Origin: Tannerellaceae bacterium
GTDB lineage: Bacteria > Bacteroidota > Bacteroidia > Bacteroidales > Tannerellaceae
DNA: 64,000 nt
Direction: 5' to 3'
Assembly: GCA_031271045.1 (NCBI GenBank)
Contig: JAISWO010000003.1
Coordinates: forward strand, 1-64,000
Shown: one piece after another, positions 15,037 to 24,031 of the stretch
Layout: every line of letters starts with the position of its first letter
How positions within the stretch are numbered: the stretch's first letter is position 1
The notes under the pieces: model-generated
The model's database searches: none
What the model saw: only the letters and a program-made list of their open reading frames with translations
Told to the model about the DNA's origin: nothing
Made by a program: the position numbers and the translations under genes

Positions 15037-18028
15037 AAAGAAAAAGGTATCGCAGCTACCCGAAGCGCTCAGCTTAGTAGGGTTGTGGATCCTGGGCGTG
15101 GATAACGACAACGACAGCGTAAAAGCGTCGATGCACCTTCTGAAGGGCTTGAATGTGGAACTGCGCCTGACGGGGACAGCTATCCAGTGGCGCCAGGAAG
15201 GCGGCGTATGGGCCGACCTGATCAGCATAGCGGCTCTTCAGAAGCCCGCCGCGGACGCCGCGGACGCGCTTGCGCAATACCTGCAAGCCACAGACGCCGA
15301 GATAGACGAGCTGATAGAAAACACCAATGCGGCACGTACCGCCGCCAATGCTGCCGCCACGGCTGCCACCAACGCAGCCAACGCAGCCACCACGGCCAAA
15401 AATGCCGCAGACACCGCAGCCGCTGCCGCCACGGGCGCCGCCACGGGCGCCAACACCGCCAGGGATGCCGCCAGGGATGCCGCCACGGCTGCCACCAACG
15501 CAGCCAACGCCGCCACCACGGCCAAAAATGCCGCAGACGCTGCCGCCGCGGCCGCCACTGCCGCCGCCAACGCAGCCATCACGGCCAAAAATGCCGCAGC
15601 CACCGCCGCCGCTGCCGCCATTGCCGCCGCCAACGCAGCCACCACGGCCAAAAATGCCGCAGACACCGCCGCCGCTGCCGCCACTGCCGCCGCCAACGCA
15701 GCCACCACGGCCAAAAACGCCGCAGACACCGCAGCCGCAGCCGCCACGGCTGCCGCCACTGCCGCCACCAACGCCGCCACTACGGCCACTACGGCCGCCG
15801 CCGCTGCCAATGCCGCCGCCGCAAAGGCGACCGAAATAAGCAATAACCCGCCCAAAATCGAGGGCGGTACCTGGTGGTTATACAACCTCACTACGCACGC
15901 ATACGTCAATAGCACCCTGCCGGCACGCGGACCGCAGGGAAAGGGACCTATTGTCTTGGCCAACGGCAACTTCGGTAACTGGAGCGACGCGACAAATCAG
16001 TATGAAGACAGCGGCGTCGACGCTGCAGCGACAATCGACCTTGTCAATGTGCCCGTCGCCTTCGCCAAAGCGGGCAGCCGCACACTGCCGGCAACGGGAG
16101 ACAGCGTGCCGACGGTCTTCGGCAAAATGCTCAGGTGGCTCTCCGACCTGAAGGCGCTTGCCTTTAAGGACAAAGTGAGCTATACAACCGATATAGATAA
16201 CCTTCCCCGTCTGGGCCAGGTCATTCACAATCTAAAGAACGAGACAACAGCTGCCGGTACTGCCGCCAAAGTGCTGACCGTGCCTGCCGGCTACACGCTA
16301 ACGACCAATGACCTTGTGCGCGTTACGTGGACAATAGCCAACACAGCGTCAACGCCTACCTTCAGCGTCTCCGGCACAGTCTATCCCGTGTGGTTCAACG
16401 GCGCCGTCCTGGGCCAGGCGAATCAATACAGTAATATCATCGCCGGCTCGGAGATTCTCTACCTCTTCGACGGTGCAAAGTTTCACCAGATAGGCTCTAA
16501 CTTCCGCTCGCAGGCCGATGCGACCGCCATCGCCACGACGGTAGGGCTCACCATGGGCGAGGCGATCCCCGCGAACCGGATTATCATGGAAGGTGCAGAC
16601 AACAAGTTTTACAGTCTCGTCACGGAGCCGACCTCGACGACGGCCGCTACCAAGCCCGTGGCGACTGCCGCGTTTAAATTAGGCGGCATGATCTACTGGA
16701 GAAATGCCGCATCCGCCATCGGCGCACAGAACCCGACGGTGTTTAATATCTTTTCGTTTTCCACCGCGTGGTACGACTACGCCCTTAATGGCTCTGGCCA
16801 TCTGGCTGTCACACGCATGTGCTACCTCAAAGGTACCGTGAACGCGGCCGGTAACTTCGTGCTCGACAATAGCTCCTACACCTCTTTCTATACAACGACC
16901 ATCCCCACCACGGATGATGGCTTTGTATACATCGAACTCGGATGGGTAGGATCGACTACCGTGCGCTTTTACTTAGGTGATGTGCATCGCGCTTTCTGGT
17001 TCAAAGATGGAAAGTTCCGGCCTTACGGCGAGCGGGATTTAAAAGCGCTTGCCCTCAAGGAGAAAGTGAACTATACCACCGATGTAGATAACCTTCCCCG
17101 CCTGGGCCAAGTTGTCTATCAGGCGGAAAACAAAACAACAGCGGAAGGTACTGCCGCCAAGGTCTTGACCGTCACGCCGGCGGACTATACGCCGACCAAC
17201 GGCGACATACTCTGCGTCAAATGGACGATACGCAATACAGTCGCCAACCCAACTTTCACCATCGGCAGTACAAATTATCCCGTATGGTTTGCCGGCACCA
17301 CGCTGAGCCCAGGCGAACAATATAGCATCCTCGTCAACACCGTGGCTTACTACCATTTCGACGGCACGCGCTTCCACGCGGTAGGATCGAATTTCAGGAC
17401 GCAGAATTGGTTCATGCAGTTCGCGGTGGATATGGGGCTAACGACAGGCGAAGCCATGTTCCCAAACCGTTTTATCATGCAGGGCGCGGACGATAAGTAT
17501 TACAGCCTCGTCACCCTTGGGTCCTCATCGACGGCCGCAACTAAGCCGGCCGCCACTGTCGAATTTAAACTGCACGGAAGGATATTTTACAACACAAATA
17601 CAATCGCATCGCCCACGGTAGGCTCGACCGCTGCATATTATGTAGCTATCCGTCTGACGGGCAATTGGCAAACATACGGGCTGAACGGCTCCGGGCACCT
17701 GGGGGCGAATCGCATGTGCTACCTCAAAGGCACCGTGAACGCGGCCGGTAACTTCGTGCTCGATAATAGCTCTTACACATCCTTTTATACAACGACCGTC
17801 CCAACGACCGATGACGGCTTTGTCTATATCGAGTTTATATGGATAGGATCGGCCAACACGCGGGTGGAGCTTCTCATAAATCATAGGGCTTTCTGGTTTA
17901 AGGACGGGAAATTCAGTCTGTATGGTGCGTATGGAAGCGGGGGAGGCGGAGGTATCGGAGATATGGACGGCGGAAATGCCTTCTCCGTGTACGGGGGCAG
18001 TCTTTCAATTGACGGAGGAACTTTATAA
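15026..18028 (+). CDS. large tail fibre with alanine-rich stalk and duplicated C-terminal domain
   Basis: The protein is 1000 residues. Residues 1 to about 95 form a base (KKKKVSQLPEALSLVGLWILG, a motif often seen at the start of phage fibre proteins). Residues about 100-270 are an Ala/Thr/Asn repeat. After that comes a GGTWWLYNLTTHAY domain with a PRGPQGKGPIV stretch. Two closely related units follow at about residues 374-669 and 670-985, each starting with DLKALA(F/L)K(D/E)KV.YTTD.DNLPRLGQV and ending with HRAFWFKDGKF. The gene overlaps the distal tail gene by 11 bp. The whole is best read as a trimeric receptor-binding fibre. It ends in a Gly-rich tail (YGSGGGGGIGDMDGG). Confidence 0.8.
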   Translation: MATKKKKVSQLPEALSLVGLWILGVDNDNDSVKASMHLLKGLNVELRLTGTAIQWRQEGGVWADLISIAALQKPAADAADALAQYLQATDAEIDELIENTNAARTAANAAATAATNAANAATTAKNAADTAAAAATGAATGANTARDAARDAATAATNAANAATTAKNAADAAAAAATAAANAAITAKNAAATAAAAAIAAANAATTAKNAADTAAAAATAAANAATTAKNAADTAAAAATAAATAATNAATTATTAAAAANAAAAKATEISNNPPKIEGGTWWLYNLTTHAYVNSTLPARGPQGKGPIVLANGNFGNWSDATNQYEDSGVDAAATIDLVNVPVAFAKAGSRTLPATGDSVPTVFGKMLRWLSDLKALAFKDKVSYTTDIDNLPRLGQVIHNLKNETTAAGTAAKVLTVPAGYTLTTNDLVRVTWTIANTASTPTFSVSGTVYPVWFNGAVLGQANQYSNIIAGSEILYLFDGAKFHQIGSNFRSQADATAIATTVGLTMGEAIPANRIIMEGADNKFYSLVTEPTSTTAATKPVATAAFKLGGMIYWRNAASAIGAQNPTVFNIFSFSTAWYDYALNGSGHLAVTRMCYLKGTVNAAGNFVLDNSSYTSFYTTTIPTTDDGFVYIELGWVGSTTVRFYLGDVHRAFWFKDGKFRPYGERDLKALALKEKVNYTTDVDNLPRLGQVVYQAENKTTAEGTAAKVLTVTPADYTPTNGDILCVKWTIRNTVANPTFTIGSTNYPVWFAGTTLSPGEQYSILVNTVAYYHFDGTRFHAVGSNFRTQNWFMQFAVDMGLTTGEAMFPNRFIMQGADDKYYSLVTLGSSSTAATKPAATVEFKLHGRIFYNTNTIASPTVGSTAAYYVAIRLTGNWQTYGLNGSGHLGANRMCYLKGTVNAAGNFVLDNSSYTSFYTTTVPTTDDGFVYIEFIWIGSANTRVELLINHRAFWFKDGKFSLYGAYGSGGGGGIGDMDGGNAFSVYGGSLSIDGGTL
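15328..15840 (+). repeat. alanine-rich tandem repeat inside the tail fibre gene
   Basis: The underlying DNA repeats about every 63 bp, encoding 21-residue units of the form NAATTAKNAADTAAAAATAAA with small changes. About eight units are seen. The last are nearly identical at the DNA level, while earlier ones vary in length (ATGAATGANTARDAARD insert). The Ala spacing suits a long helical or trimeric coiled-coil stalk. The unit count can change by slippage, so stalk length may vary between related phages. Confidence 0.8.
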
Positions 18029-18043
18029 ATAAAAACAAATAAT

Positions 18044-18511
18044 ATGGCAGTAATAATACAACTAAGAGGCGATACAAAGGCGCATTGGACAGAGGCCAAC
18101 CCTGTCATCGCCGAACGCGAGATGGTTATAGAGACTGACACGTCACTCGTGAAAATAGGTAACGGGACAGACAGTTACAACGCCTTGCCTTATCGCTGGG
18201 ACTCTATTTTTTATGACGGGTCGAACAGCGTCACATCCCTTGCCAACCTTCCGATAACGAAGCACACCGTCCGTGCCGAGATAGACTACAATCAGTCTAT
18301 CAGCCTGACGAGTGGACTGACGGTAGGAAGGACCGTTCAGGTGTTTGTAAAAAACACCTCAACGTCCATACGGACGATTACTATTCCGACGACAGGTTCA
18401 TATACCTCCATGTCGGGGGCTTCCGTCACGATTGCTGCTGCTGCGTGGATAGAAGTACATATTACGTGTTACGCGGAAGGATTGTATAACATAAGAGTAG
18501 GAGATGTGTGA
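18044..18511 (+). CDS. small tail protein with Mtd N-terminal-like domain
   Basis: This is a 155-residue protein. The first about 60 residues (IIQLRGDTKAHWTEANPVIA then MVIETDTSLVKIGNGTDSYNALPYR) match the N-terminal attachment domain of the phage major tropism determinant family, in which a LRGDT/N..P.L..GE..IETDT..K.GDG motif mounts receptor-binding proteins on the tail. The rest is beta-rich (TVQVFVKNTSTSIRTITIPTTG) and could be a short tip domain. It overlaps the next gene, a Gly-rich adhesin, by 8 bp. There is no C-type lectin domain of the kind diversified by retroelements. It is likely a fibre attachment or adaptor piece. Confidence 0.6.
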   Translation: MAVIIQLRGDTKAHWTEANPVIAEREMVIETDTSLVKIGNGTDSYNALPYRWDSIFYDGSNSVTSLANLPITKHTVRAEIDYNQSISLTSGLTVGRTVQVFVKNTSTSIRTITIPTTGSYTSMSGASVTIAAAAWIEVHITCYAEGLYNIRVGDV

Positions 18512-19223
18512 TATGCGAAGGAGATGTTTTACAAAAAACCACGTAGAGGTTGTTGAATCCATCCTGTCTTCTGCGACCTGGACTGTGCCTTTGGGGTGTA
18601 GACGCATTGACGCTTTTGTCGTCGGGGGCGGCGGGGGCAGCTTCACCGTCTCCATCGGCAAGCCTGGGACCTACGTCGACGGCAAGCCTGGTGGCGGAGG
18701 CGGAGGCGGGTATACTACTCTTCTTTACGATATAGCGGTTGCCCCCGGCGAACAATTGACATTTACAATCGGGGCCGGCGGCGTTGTCGACGGGGGCAAT
18801 GGAGGGGCATCATCTATAAAACGCGGCGACACGACTTTGATAACGGCCGGCGGCGGGTATGGGGGAAATGGATCAAACGGGGGGAACGGAGGCTCCGGCG
18901 GTGGTGGTGGATACAACGGCAGCGGATATGGAAGCGGCGGAGCAGGTGGATCAAATGGGGGAAACGGAGCGATGGCGGGCGGAGACGGCGCGGCTTCTTC
19001 TGTGCCGGGAACAGGGCAAGGCACATCGACAAAATGCCCTTTCAACAATACGATATACGCCGGTGGCGGTGGTGGTGGAGCTACCGGGGGATGGGGCGAC
19101 GGAGCCGACGGAACCGGCGGTGGTGGCGACGCCAATACGGGTGGCGGTGGGCATGCCGGCAAATTAGGCTTTTACCCCGGCGGCTCAGGAATAATCATTT
19201 TACATTATTACAAATATAAATAG
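18504..19223 (+). CDS. glycine-rich phage adhesin-like protein
   Basis: The protein has 239 residues and about 40% glycine. It opens with a short basic leader and the segment VESILSSATWTVPLGCRRIDAFVVGGGGG, seen in phage Gly-rich tip proteins, then APGEQLTFTIGAGG and a long GGNGGNGG tract from residue about 110 to 215. The C terminus (GGSGIIILHYYKYK) is a strand that closes the domain. Polyglycine-rich sandwich domains of this kind form the receptor-binding tip of some long tail fibres, such as the gp38 adhesin of S16-like phages. It follows the Mtd-N gene directly (8-bp overlap) and is followed 1 bp later by a chaperone-like gene. Receptor binding is an inference. Confidence 0.6.
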   Translation: MCDMRRRCFTKNHVEVVESILSSATWTVPLGCRRIDAFVVGGGGGSFTVSIGKPGTYVDGKPGGGGGGGYTTLLYDIAVAPGEQLTFTIGAGGVVDGGNGGASSIKRGDTTLITAGGGYGGNGSNGGNGGSGGGGGYNGSGYGSGGAGGSNGGNGAMAGGDGAASSVPGTGQGTSTKCPFNNTIYAGGGGGGATGGWGDGADGTGGGGDANTGGGGHAGKLGFYPGGSGIIILHYYKYK

Positions 19224-19224
19224 T

Positions 19225-19836
19225 ATGACAAAATACACGTACATTCAGAAAGACGCGATAGGCGTTTATGTCGAGTTTGATTTTGAACTCGACCGGGAAA
19301 GCAACTTCATCGGAACTACTTTCGAGGATTACAAGGCCGGCGCATGGGTGTTGCTTTCAGAAGAACAGATCGCCTTCAGGGAATCGAATCCGGACGCCTC
19401 CGTCGAAGAGGTGTTTAATATGCGGCTTGTTCCTATACCGCCGGAAGTGGCTCGCACGCTGGAGGACGCGATAAGGGAAAAGATCGCCGATCTTCGAGAT
19501 TATGACACGAGCTGGGCGGTAAACAGGTTTTCGATCGCCGGCATGCCCTGCTGGATCACCGCCGGCGAGAGGGCGACGTATAACACGTCTATCGCCGCCG
19601 CGGAGCTGTTAGAGGAAGAGATTATTGAGATACCCCTGGCGGGACAGTTCTTTGCCCTGCCCGTGCCGCTCGCAAAAGGTATGCTCGCACAGATACAGCG
19701 ATATGCCGACAAGGCCGCTATCGTGACGGCAAGGCATATAGCCGCCATCACAGCGCTTGAAAACATCGAAGCGGTGGATGACTATGACTTCACCGTAGGG
19801 TACCCGGAAAAACTAACTTTTGACTTACCGGCATGA
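19225..19836 (+). CDS. tail fibre-associated protein (DUF4376-like), possible assembly factor
   Basis: This 203-residue protein starts one base after the Gly-rich gene. The N-terminal about 90 residues (GVYVEFDFELDRESNFIGTTFEDYKAGAWV) are strand-rich, and residues about 70-200 contain the pattern RYDTSWAVNRFSIAGMPCWIT with long helices and HIAAITALENIEAVDDYD. This layout is seen in the DUF4376 type C-terminal domain of proteins encoded next to phage fibres, which often act as fibre chaperones. Its location in the fibre cluster supports that. It overlaps the next gene by 4 bp (ATGA). I do not see a catalytic motif, and family membership is by memory of pattern. Confidence 0.45.
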   Translation: MTKYTYIQKDAIGVYVEFDFELDRESNFIGTTFEDYKAGAWVLLSEEQIAFRESNPDASVEEVFNMRLVPIPPEVARTLEDAIREKIADLRDYDTSWAVNRFSIAGMPCWITAGERATYNTSIAAAELLEEEIIEIPLAGQFFALPVPLAKGMLAQIQRYADKAAIVTARHIAAITALENIEAVDDYDFTVGYPEKLTFDLPA

Positions 19837-20303
19837 GCGCAATATTATTTACCTCCTTTGCGCTTTTCGCGCTTTATATCATCCTGATCGTAGAGAAAAA
19901 CCGCGGCGTACCGCAGTCTATCTCCGACAGCTTTTATCTAAAAGGTGTCGGGTATACCTTCACGATCTGGTGTTTCGCTATCGGCTTTTCCGTGGCGATG
20001 GTCATGTTTGACGCATCCGCCGGGCGGTGGTTCCAGTTCCTGGGCCTCTTCGCCGGCGGAGGCTTGTGTTTCGTCGGAACGGCGCCTTATTTCAAATCGC
20101 ATGAGCGGACGGTTCATTTCACATCCGCCGCTACGTGTGCCGTGGCAGCCGCGGCATGGATGTGCGCTGCCGGATACGCCCCGGCGCTTATCCCTGTCCT
20201 GATCGTCGCCCTCGCCGTCCGCCAGAACCGGATGTTCTGGTCCGAGATCACGATCTTTCTTATGACATATACCTCCTTATACCTTCATTTAAATCAAGTT
20301 TAA
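19833..20303 (+). CDS. small polytopic membrane protein in the tail module, unknown function
   Basis: This is a 156-residue hydrophobic protein with about five predicted membrane helices (near residues 2-19, 38-56, 66-82, 100-115 and 118-132). It has no lipobox and no catalytic motif. The ends are KNRGVPQSISDSFY near the N terminus and LHLNQV at the C terminus. It overlaps the preceding gene by 4 bp and is followed 3 bp later by the tail-tip gene, so it is expressed with structural genes. A membrane protein in a tail operon is unusual. Candidates are a superinfection exclusion factor or an unrecognised lysis helper, but neither can be shown. I do not recognise the family. Confidence 0.5.
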   Translation: MSAILFTSFALFALYIILIVEKNRGVPQSISDSFYLKGVGYTFTIWCFAIGFSVAMVMFDASAGRWFQFLGLFAGGGLCFVGTAPYFKSHERTVHFTSAATCAVAAAAWMCAAGYAPALIPVLIVALAVRQNRMFWSEITIFLMTYTSLYLHLNQV

Positions 20304-20306
20304 ACA

Positions 20307-23300
20307 ATGAAAATATTTGATATAAACAACGATGAGATCTTAGACGTCATCGTAAGCGACAAAAGCTACCGCGTACGGGAAATAACAGGTGACAATGTGC
20401 TGTTTCTCTTCTTTGCCCTCCCTCACCCCTTGGAGGTGCCTCTTTACAGCTACTGCGACTTCCAGGGCAGGCGGTATATCCTCCAAAAGGAAGAGCATTT
20501 TAAAAAGATCCATACCGAAAACCATGAGTTTACCCTCGAAATGCACACGTGCGCGGCCTACCTCCATACGCAGAAGTTTGAGTTCTTCACCCTGCAAAAC
20601 GACCAGGGCGTCATAACGATTAATTCCCCGCGCGAGATAGAATTTACCCTGCACCTCACCCCCCGTGAATACATCCAGCTCTTAGTCGACAACATGAACC
20701 AGAAGGACCGCGACGGAGGCTGGCAGGTGGGAGACTGCATCGAAGGCAACCCCGTCCTGATCGACTTTAACGATACCTTCTGCTCCGATGCCCTCCCGCG
20801 TATCGCCGACGCTTTCAAAACGGAATGGGAGATCGACGGTAAGACGATCCATCTGCGGAAGGTAGAAAAAGAAAGGGAGAACCCGCTCCCGCTGGCCTAC
20901 GGCAAAGGCCGGGGGCTGCTGCCGGGCATCGGACGCACCAACTACAAGAACCGTATCGCCGTCGTGCGCGTCAAGACGTCCGACCGCAATATCAATCGCG
21001 CCGCGTATGGCAGCAAAACGCTCTGTATGCCCAAGAATCATACCATCGAATACAAGGGTATACAATACGTGACCGACTCGACCGGCAGCACGATAACACG
21101 CAAAACGCCCATCATCAACGCACCCGTCCTGCCTGAAGAGACGTTAGACCTGACACATATATATCCTCACAAAGTAGGAACCGTGTCCACGGTCGTTGCC
21201 GTCGACGACGCCCAGGGGCTTTATGACTTCACCGATGCCACGAACAACATAGACTATAAAGAGAACATGATCCCGGGCGAAACGGCAACGGTGATCTTTC
21301 AGTCCGGCAAGATCAACGGAACGGAACTGGAGATAAGCGATTACGCACACTCCGGAAGGCGCTTTGAGCTGGCCCCCTTGACGGAGCACGGCGTAACCAT
21401 ACCGCAGGGAACGCTTATACCCTCCGCCGGCGATACGTATGCGGTCTTTCATATCAACCTGCCGCAGGAATACATCACCTTGGCGGAGACGGAGGCGCTC
21501 AACGAAGCAGTAAAGTTTCTGCATGAGAACGAGCAGTCGCAGTTTACCTACTCCGTACGCCTGGATGGCATCTTTGCCAAACGCCGATGGCTCGAGATAG
21601 GGGGAAAGATCAACCCGGGGAATTTCGTGCGCCTGACGGACCCGCAATACCTCACAGAACCCGTCGACATCCGGATCACGTCTGTAAAGGACTTTGTGAA
21701 CTATCCCTACTCCCCCGAAATAACATTATCCAACAGCGTCACCGGTAAGACGATGGGCAGCGTGATCCGTCAACTGCCCAATCAGGAGCAGACGATCGAA
21801 CGCACCAGGGACGAGGCCGTACGCTACTCCCGTCTGCGCTTCCGCGACGTACAGGAACTGGCCCTGCGCCTGCAGGACTCGCTCCTGAACTTCACCGGGG
21901 CCATCAACCCGATCAGCATACACGCCATGATGGCCTATTTGGGTGAAGAGAGCCTCCAGTTCTGCTGGGTAGACGATAAGACAAGCCCGCAGGAAATAGA
22001 CCACGCCTTCAATTATAACGCAAAGACGACGGTGTTTTCTACCCCTGCGGGGGTCATACAGCACCAAACGATCGACATCGACACCCTGGCTCCCGCGCAT
22101 AATCCGGATGAGTACAGGTATTGGGATATAAGCGCCTATACGTCGCCGGCGCTCGCGGGCCAGGGCGCCCTGTGGTTGTATCTGAAGTGCAAAAAGAACG
22201 GCACAACGGGCACGTTCCTGCTGAGCGCCGACGCGATCGACCTCAATGCCGACGCCGACTACTACCACTTCCTGACCGGACACCTCAACAGCGAACTGAG
22301 AGGTGAGCGGTCTTTCATCCCGCTATACGGCTTCTCCATGTGGACGCCGGGCATGATGCGGGTGAATAAGGTCGTCAACATCGACGGATCGCAATATTGG
22401 GACATGCTGAATAAGCTGTTCCGAATCGGGGATGACGGACGCTTCCTGTCGTACACCCCCACCGATGGACTGCGGCTGAAGGGCGTCATGACACAGTCGC
22501 CGTCGGGCGATACGGATTATCTCGGCGTCGACCGCGGCAACTACGTCTCCGGAACGGTCTATTACCCCGGAGACCTGGTCAAATATGCCTCCGACGGGAA
22601 TGTGTATAAATGCCTCCAGCAAACGAACACCGTGCCCACGAACGCCACCTACTGGAAGCTGATGATCAGCAAGGGGGATAAGGGGAATACCGGCAACACC
22701 GGCAATACGGGCGCAACCGGGGCGACGGGGAATGAGGGACAGGGATATAAGTATGCCTACTATTCCAGTGACAGCCTGACGCCGCCGCCCACGCCGCCCA
22801 ACGCCGGATATATCCCCGCCGGCTGGGGCGCGTCTCCGGGCTTTTACGGCAAGCGGTATATATACGTCAGCCAGTGTATCAGCACCAACGGAAGCTGGAG
22901 CGCCTGGACGGCGCCTGTGATATATTCCGTTGCAGGAGAGGACGGGGATCCGGGACCGGCCATCGTGTACCGCGGGGAGTTCTCATCCGGAAATACCTAT
23001 TACAACAACGCCGCCAGGCGGGATGTGGTGAAGTACGGAGGTACATACTATATCTATAAAGGCTCGGACGCGGCAAGTGGCAGTTGGAACGCAGCCAACT
23101 GGGAAAACTTTGGGGCGCAGTTCAGCAGCGTAGCGACAGACCTGCTTCTGGCCGTCAATGCGAATGTCGGAGGTTGGATCTTTAAGAACGAGAGACTCGA
23201 AAGCCAGTCCGGGGGAATGTATCTGGATGGGAAAAATGGCAAAATCAGCAGCAATTCTTCCGGCAGTCGTATTGAGATAGATTCGCAAAGGAGGGCTCTC

Positions 23301-23576
23301 TGGCTCGTGGACTCAAGTGGAAGAGAGGTAGGCAGTTGGCAGTTTATCACAGGCGCAAGTTATCTTACAGTTTATTTCTATGACAGCGATGGAACGGAGT
23401 ACACAATGCAAACAAATGGAGCTCGAATAACTATTTACCGGGAAAGCGTACGCCTATATCAATTTTCGGCTACCGGGATGGAGATATCCCCTTCTCTCCT
23501 CCCGACATCGGGAAACGCATTGCCATCGGGAAGGGTATATAGAGATAGCGATAATAATTTGAAGATAGTTCCATAG
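20307..23576 (+). CDS. tail-tip/spike protein with collagen-like segment
   Basis: This 1089-residue protein has an N-terminal part of about 450 residues typical of siphovirus tail-tip proteins (VRYEFE-like strands, DNMNQKDRDGGWQVGDCIEG, LPLAYGKGRGLLPGIGRTNYKNR). After a helical region (TIERTRDEAVRYSRLRF) comes a jelly-like region with WDISAYTSPA. A short collagen-like repeat (GDKGNTGNTGNTGATGATG) begins near residue 790. After that are beta-rich segments with GEDGDPGPAIVYRGEF and GWIFKNERLESQSGGMYLDG, a motif common at the end of Bacteroides phage spike proteins. It is the last gene of the late operon and its stop lies one base before the stop of a convergent lipoprotein gene. It likely contacts the host surface. 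Confidence 0.75.
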   Translation: MKIFDINNDEILDVIVSDKSYRVREITGDNVLFLFFALPHPLEVPLYSYCDFQGRRYILQKEEHFKKIHTENHEFTLEMHTCAAYLHTQKFEFFTLQNDQGVITINSPREIEFTLHLTPREYIQLLVDNMNQKDRDGGWQVGDCIEGNPVLIDFNDTFCSDALPRIADAFKTEWEIDGKTIHLRKVEKERENPLPLAYGKGRGLLPGIGRTNYKNRIAVVRVKTSDRNINRAAYGSKTLCMPKNHTIEYKGIQYVTDSTGSTITRKTPIINAPVLPEETLDLTHIYPHKVGTVSTVVAVDDAQGLYDFTDATNNIDYKENMIPGETATVIFQSGKINGTELEISDYAHSGRRFELAPLTEHGVTIPQGTLIPSAGDTYAVFHINLPQEYITLAETEALNEAVKFLHENEQSQFTYSVRLDGIFAKRRWLEIGGKINPGNFVRLTDPQYLTEPVDIRITSVKDFVNYPYSPEITLSNSVTGKTMGSVIRQLPNQEQTIERTRDEAVRYSRLRFRDVQELALRLQDSLLNFTGAINPISIHAMMAYLGEESLQFCWVDDKTSPQEIDHAFNYNAKTTVFSTPAGVIQHQTIDIDTLAPAHNPDEYRYWDISAYTSPALAGQGALWLYLKCKKNGTTGTFLLSADAIDLNADADYYHFLTGHLNSELRGERSFIPLYGFSMWTPGMMRVNKVVNIDGSQYWDMLNKLFRIGDDGRFLSYTPTDGLRLKGVMTQSPSGDTDYLGVDRGNYVSGTVYYPGDLVKYASDGNVYKCLQQTNTVPTNATYWKLMISKGDKGNTGNTGNTGATGATGNEGQGYKYAYYSSDSLTPPPTPPNAGYIPAGWGASPGFYGKRYIYVSQCISTNGSWSAWTAPVIYSVAGEDGDPGPAIVYRGEFSSGNTYYNNAARRDVVKYGGTYYIYKGSDAASGSWNAANWENFGAQFSSVATDLLLAVNANVGGWIFKNERLESQSGGMYLDGKNGKISSNSSGSRIEIDSQRRALWLVDSSGREVGSWQFITGASYLTVYFYDSDGTEYTMQTNGARITIYRESVRLYQFSATGMEISPSLLPTSGNALPSGRVYRDSDNNLKIVP

Positions 23577-23577
23577 A

Positions 23578-24003
23578 CTAATGAGGATACTGCACAGGGT
23601 CGTCTTTTACCACATATACCCCTTTTGTATCTTCGGTAATTACGAAGCGGTTCAATATGTTTCTTTTGAGGGTATAAATAGTATCGGCCTTAATCACATG
23701 CCATACCATCTCTCCATTTATTATTTCGTCAAATTTTCCATAATCCGTAAATAAATAAACATCGACTATGCTGCCGTCTTCAATAATGACCTCTTCCGAT
23801 TCCCTGTCTTTTTGCAGGTCGCCGAGCTCTGCAAGTTTGTGACATAGCCCATTCCTGTAATAGCCCACGACACAGCCCGGGAAGATAACGTCGCTATGAT
23901 GCACAAAGGTGAAACTTGTGTATTCCTGGTCCGGTTCAGGCTCATCGCTCTTGGAACACGAAACAAGAACAGCTAAGACAAATAACAGCAATAGTTTTTT
24001 CAT
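23578..24003 (-). CDS. small lipoprotein, possible lysogenic conversion gene
   Basis: Counting from the ATG at 24003 (13 codons into a longer frame) gives 141 residues beginning MKKLLLLFVLAVLVSCSK, a clear lipoprotein signal with Cys16. The mature part starts with a short acidic linker (SDEPEPDQEY) and then a beta-rich domain (FVHHSDVIFPGCVVGYY, VIEDGSIVDVYLF) that ends VQYPH. No family is recognised. It reads on the minus strand, opposite to the late operon, and ends one base from the tail-tip stop. It diverges from the next gene across only 28 bp. Orientation suggests expression from the lysogen rather than with virion genes. A role in surface modification or phage exclusion is possible but not shown. 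Confidence 0.55.
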   Translation of the reverse strand: MKKLLLLFVLAVLVSCSKSDEPEPDQEYTSFTFVHHSDVIFPGCVVGYYRNGLCHKLAELGDLQKDRESEEVIIEDGSIVDVYLFTDYGKFDEIINGEMVWHVIKADTIYTLKRNILNRFVITEDTKGVYVVKDDPVQYPH

Positions 24004-24031
24004 GGCAATAAAATTTAATGGCAACAAAAAT

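Noticed and set aside
15238..15969. Long Ala/Val-rich minus-strand frame and other overlapping frames in the fibre repeat
   Set aside because: These mirror the GC-rich alanine codon repeat of the fibre gene and have no independent evidence.
15026..19223. Diversity-generating retroelement variable region at fibre or Mtd-N genes
   Set aside because: There is no reverse transcriptase gene, no template repeat and no C-type lectin variable end in the window. The duplicated fibre tips differ without adenine bias that I could see by eye. One might lie left of the window.
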